Assembly (NCBI GenBank): GCA_002332615.1
Contig: DDAL01000031.1
Location: 94,243 to 158,242, forward strand
From: Sphingobacteriaceae bacterium UBA2059
GTDB lineage: Bacteria; Bacteroidota; Bacteroidia; Sphingobacteriales; Sphingobacteriaceae
Length of the DNA: 64,000 nt
Reading direction: 5' to 3'
This document shows positions 61,829 through 64,000 of the stretch, piece by piece. The position numbers were made by a program, and so were the translations under genes. The notes under the pieces were generated by a model that searched no databases, had not been told where the DNA came from, and saw only the letters and a list, made by a program, of their open reading frames with translations. Positions within the stretch are counted from its first letter, which is position 1. Each line of letters opens with the position of its first letter.

Positions 61829-64000
61829 ATGAACAGACTCTTTGTATTACTATTATTCTTTGCTGCTACTAATAGTGCCTTTGCCCAGATTGGGAGGCCA
61901 CAGCAACAGGGCAAGCTACAATTACGCTCACAGTCAGGTGATGATTTAAGTTATCTTAATCCGAAGGATTATGTAATTGCCAATACTACCGTGACCGGGG
62001 CAAAGTACCTGGATAAAAACATACTTGTACAAATATCTAAGCTTACAAAAGGCGAAACGGTGAGTGTGCCCGGAGAAGCTACCGCCAATGCAGTGAAGTT
62101 TTTATGGGCGCAGGGATTGTTTGATGATGTGCAGTTGTCTGCAGAAGTAAAAGGAGACTCGGTGTACTTTAATATTGCGGTTGTAGAACGCCCGCGGCTT
62201 ACACGCATGCAGTTTAACGGCATAAGGAAAAGTGAAACAGATGACATAAAGGAAAAGCTTAAAGACAAGACCGGAAAGATTGTAAATGAAAGTTTAATGA
62301 GCACAAGCTCGGCCATTATTAAAAAATACTTCCACGAAAAGGGTTATTTGTTTACTGAGGTCAGTTACAAGCAATTGAAAGATACCTCTGAAGCCAATAA
62401 CGTTATTCTGGTGGTTAACATAAATAAGAACCGCAAGACCAAGGTTGACAAAATTACTTTTCAGGGAAATAAAGACTTTACAGCACGCCAGCTTAAAAAG
62501 TATTTTAAGAAAACTCATGAGCCTTCGGTTAACATTTTTAAAGGCACCAAATTTATTGCCGATAAGTATGATGAAGACAAGCGCTTGCTGATTGCCAAAA
62601 TGCATGATAAGGGGTATAGGGACGCTGAGATTTTAATGGATTCGGTGATTAAGCGCCCGGACGAAAGAGTTGAGATCATGGTTAAACTGTATGAAGGGCC
62701 AAAATATTATTTCGGAAACATCACCTGGTCTGGCAATGCAGTATATGAGACCAAGGTATTGAAGGAAATACTTGCAATTAAAAAAGGCGATGTGTTTAGT
62801 GAAGAAAAACTTCAAAAGCGTTTAAATGGAAACCCGAACGGAGAGGATGTTTCTTCTCTTTATATGAATAACGGTTACCTTACGTTCAATATAGACCCTG
62901 TGCAAACACGGGTACATAAAGATACGATAGACCTTGACCTGCGTGTTTATGAAGGGCCTCAATATACCATTAATAAAGTTTCGGTTAAAGGGAACGATGT
63001 TACCAATGACAGGGTGGTTTTGCGTGAGATCCGTACCAAGCCAGGTCAGAAATTTTCTAAAGAACTGGTGGTTCGTACTACAAGAGAGCTTGCACAGCTT
63101 GGTAACTTCGACGAACAGAAGATGGAACCCAGACCTATTCCTAACCCGGCTGACGGCACAGTAGATATTGAATATCATGTTACTGAGAAGCCTTCTGATC
63201 AAATTGAACTTTCAGGTGGCTTCGGCGGCGGTCGTATTATTGGTACGCTTGGTTTGACCTTTAATAATTTTTCGGCTCGCAATCTTTTCAACTTAAAAGA
63301 GTGGAAACCGCTTCCAAAAGGCGACGGTCAAAAACTCAGCTTAAGGGGCCAGACAAACGGGAAGTCATACCAGTCATACAGCTTTTCGTTTTCGGAGCCA
63401 TGGCTCGGAGGAAAGAAGCCGCTGTACTTTGGTATCAGTGCATTTACCTCAATGCAGTCTAACGATGATTACCTGAAATACATGCGTAATGTCACCAATG
63501 ATCAGAAATACCGCATCCGTATGAACGGTATTACATTTAGTCTTGGACAAGCCTTGAAATGGCCGGATGATTATTTCCGCCTGAGTCACGCGGTTAATTT
63601 TCAGCAGTATAAGCTGACTAACTATCCAGGCTTCTTGTTTAAGAACGGAACTTCGTATAATATTAATATTACCGAAGAGCTTAGCCGAAACTCTGTAGAT
63701 GCGCCTATTTATCCAACTTCGGGTTCGCACATTCGCCTTACTATGCAGCTTACGCCCCCTTATTCCTTAATGAACAATGTAAATTATAATACTGCGGTTG
63801 ATAAAGACAGGTATAAGCTTACAGAATACCATAAATGGAAATTTGAAGCTCAGTGGTATCAGCGTGTGGTAGGTAAGCTGGTATTGAAAACCCAAGCTCA
63901 GTTTGGATTTTTAGGTCAGTATAATAACGCTATCGGACAGCCTGCATTTGAGCGCTTTAAGCTGGGTGGCGACGGTATGCAGGGATTCGACTTTCTACAG
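61829..64000 (+). CDS. bamA: Outer membrane protein assembly factor BamA (5' part)
   Basis: Central component of the outer-membrane beta-barrel assembly machine. Starts at ATG 61829 with a signal peptide (about 1-20, AFA-QI). Five POTRA domains follow to about residue 455, each with the usual repeat of strand and helix, for example PRLTRMQFNG and GPQYTINKVSVKG. The barrel domain begins near FGGGRIIGTLGLTFNNFSARN. The window ends in frame at codon 724, within the barrel, so the C-terminal part is outside. The upstream order uppS-bamA is common in Bacteroidota. Confidence 0.96.
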   Translation, partial: MNRLFVLLLFFAATNSAFAQIGRPQQQGKLQLRSQSGDDLSYLNPKDYVIANTTVTGAKYLDKNILVQISKLTKGETVSVPGEATANAVKFLWAQGLFDDVQLSAEVKGDSVYFNIAVVERPRLTRMQFNGIRKSETDDIKEKLKDKTGKIVNESLMSTSSAIIKKYFHEKGYLFTEVSYKQLKDTSEANNVILVVNINKNRKTKVDKITFQGNKDFTARQLKKYFKKTHEPSVNIFKGTKFIADKYDEDKRLLIAKMHDKGYRDAEILMDSVIKRPDERVEIMVKLYEGPKYYFGNITWSGNAVYETKVLKEILAIKKGDVFSEEKLQKRLNGNPNGEDVSSLYMNNGYLTFNIDPVQTRVHKDTIDLDLRVYEGPQYTINKVSVKGNDVTNDRVVLREIRTKPGQKFSKELVVRTTRELAQLGNFDEQKMEPRPIPNPADGTVDIEYHVTEKPSDQIELSGGFGGGRIIGTLGLTFNNFSARNLFNLKEWKPLPKGDGQKLSLRGQTNGKSYQSYSFSFSEPWLGGKKPLYFGISAFTSMQSNDDYLKYMRNVTNDQKYRIRMNGITFSLGQALKWPDDYFRLSHAVNFQQYKLTNYPGFLFKNGTSYNINITEELSRNSVDAPIYPTSGSHIRLTMQLTPPYSLMNNVNYNTAVDKDRYKLTEYHKWKFEAQWYQRVVGKLVLKTQAQFGFLGQYNNAIGQPAFERFKLGGDGMQGFDFLQ

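Overview
The window looks like chromosomal DNA of a Bacteroidota bacterium, most likely Sphingobacteriaceae (Pedobacter-like). The support is two SusC/SusD pairs, a type IX secretion (T9SS) sorting domain, a long three-domain IspG, a split transketolase, a TopA ending in glycine-rich repeats without visible zinc fingers, and many promoters of the Bacteroidota type (-7 box TAnnTTTG) with almost no Shine-Dalgarno sequences. Genus is inference. No phage, insertion sequence, CRISPR array, rRNA or tRNA was recognised, and most genes are housekeeping.

Layout. 0-7 kb: pnp and rpsO (one transcript with an internal hairpin), a divergent thioesterase, topA, a 0.5 kb repeat-rich gap, and mnmA. 7-11.3 kb: a marR-tolC-hlyD-ABC-2 permease efflux operon with a clear palindromic operator over the marR start but no ATPase gene. 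11.4-20.6 kb: a small repeat protein, a hypothetical, a metallophosphoesterase, ettA, clpC and parC. 20.7-27.4 kb: a ROK regulator followed by SusC/SusD and a strong terminator. 27.6-33.2 kb: a lipoprotein of unknown function, an mlaE-mlaF-methyltransferase operon, a PspC/LiaF-like membrane pair and fur. 33.3-42.8 kb: ispG, the two transketolase halves, bcp, an M23 peptidase overlapping an FAH-family gene, a tiny T9SS cargo and kup. 42.8-49.2 kb: SRPBCC and STAS-like proteins, an amino-acid permease, an M3 peptidase, a UbiA prenyltransferase, and a lipoprotein paired with a BON-SH3b protein. 49.2-54.5 kb: a second SusC/SusD pair. 54.5-64 kb: engB, small conserved genes, ubiE/menG, SDR, yqeY, a hydrolase, a CBS-ACT protein, nadK, uppS and the first 724 codons of bamA.

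How the genes work together. Much of the window serves the envelope: BamA (outer-membrane assembly), UppS (lipid carrier), MlaEF (lipid transport), M23 (murein), two SusCD importers and one efflux system. The rest covers RNA turnover and translation (pnp, rpsO, mnmA, ettA), DNA topology (topA, parC) and quinone/isoprenoid supply (ispG, uppS, ubiA, ubiE).

No clearly new defence or mobile system was found. The points most worth a second look are the run of promoters whose -7 box lies only 4-8 bases from the start codon, the BON-SH3b protein resembling potassium-binding Kbp with its LysM domain exchanged, the MarR operator, the hairpin in the amino-acid permease leader, and two degenerate repeat patches in gene-free DNA.
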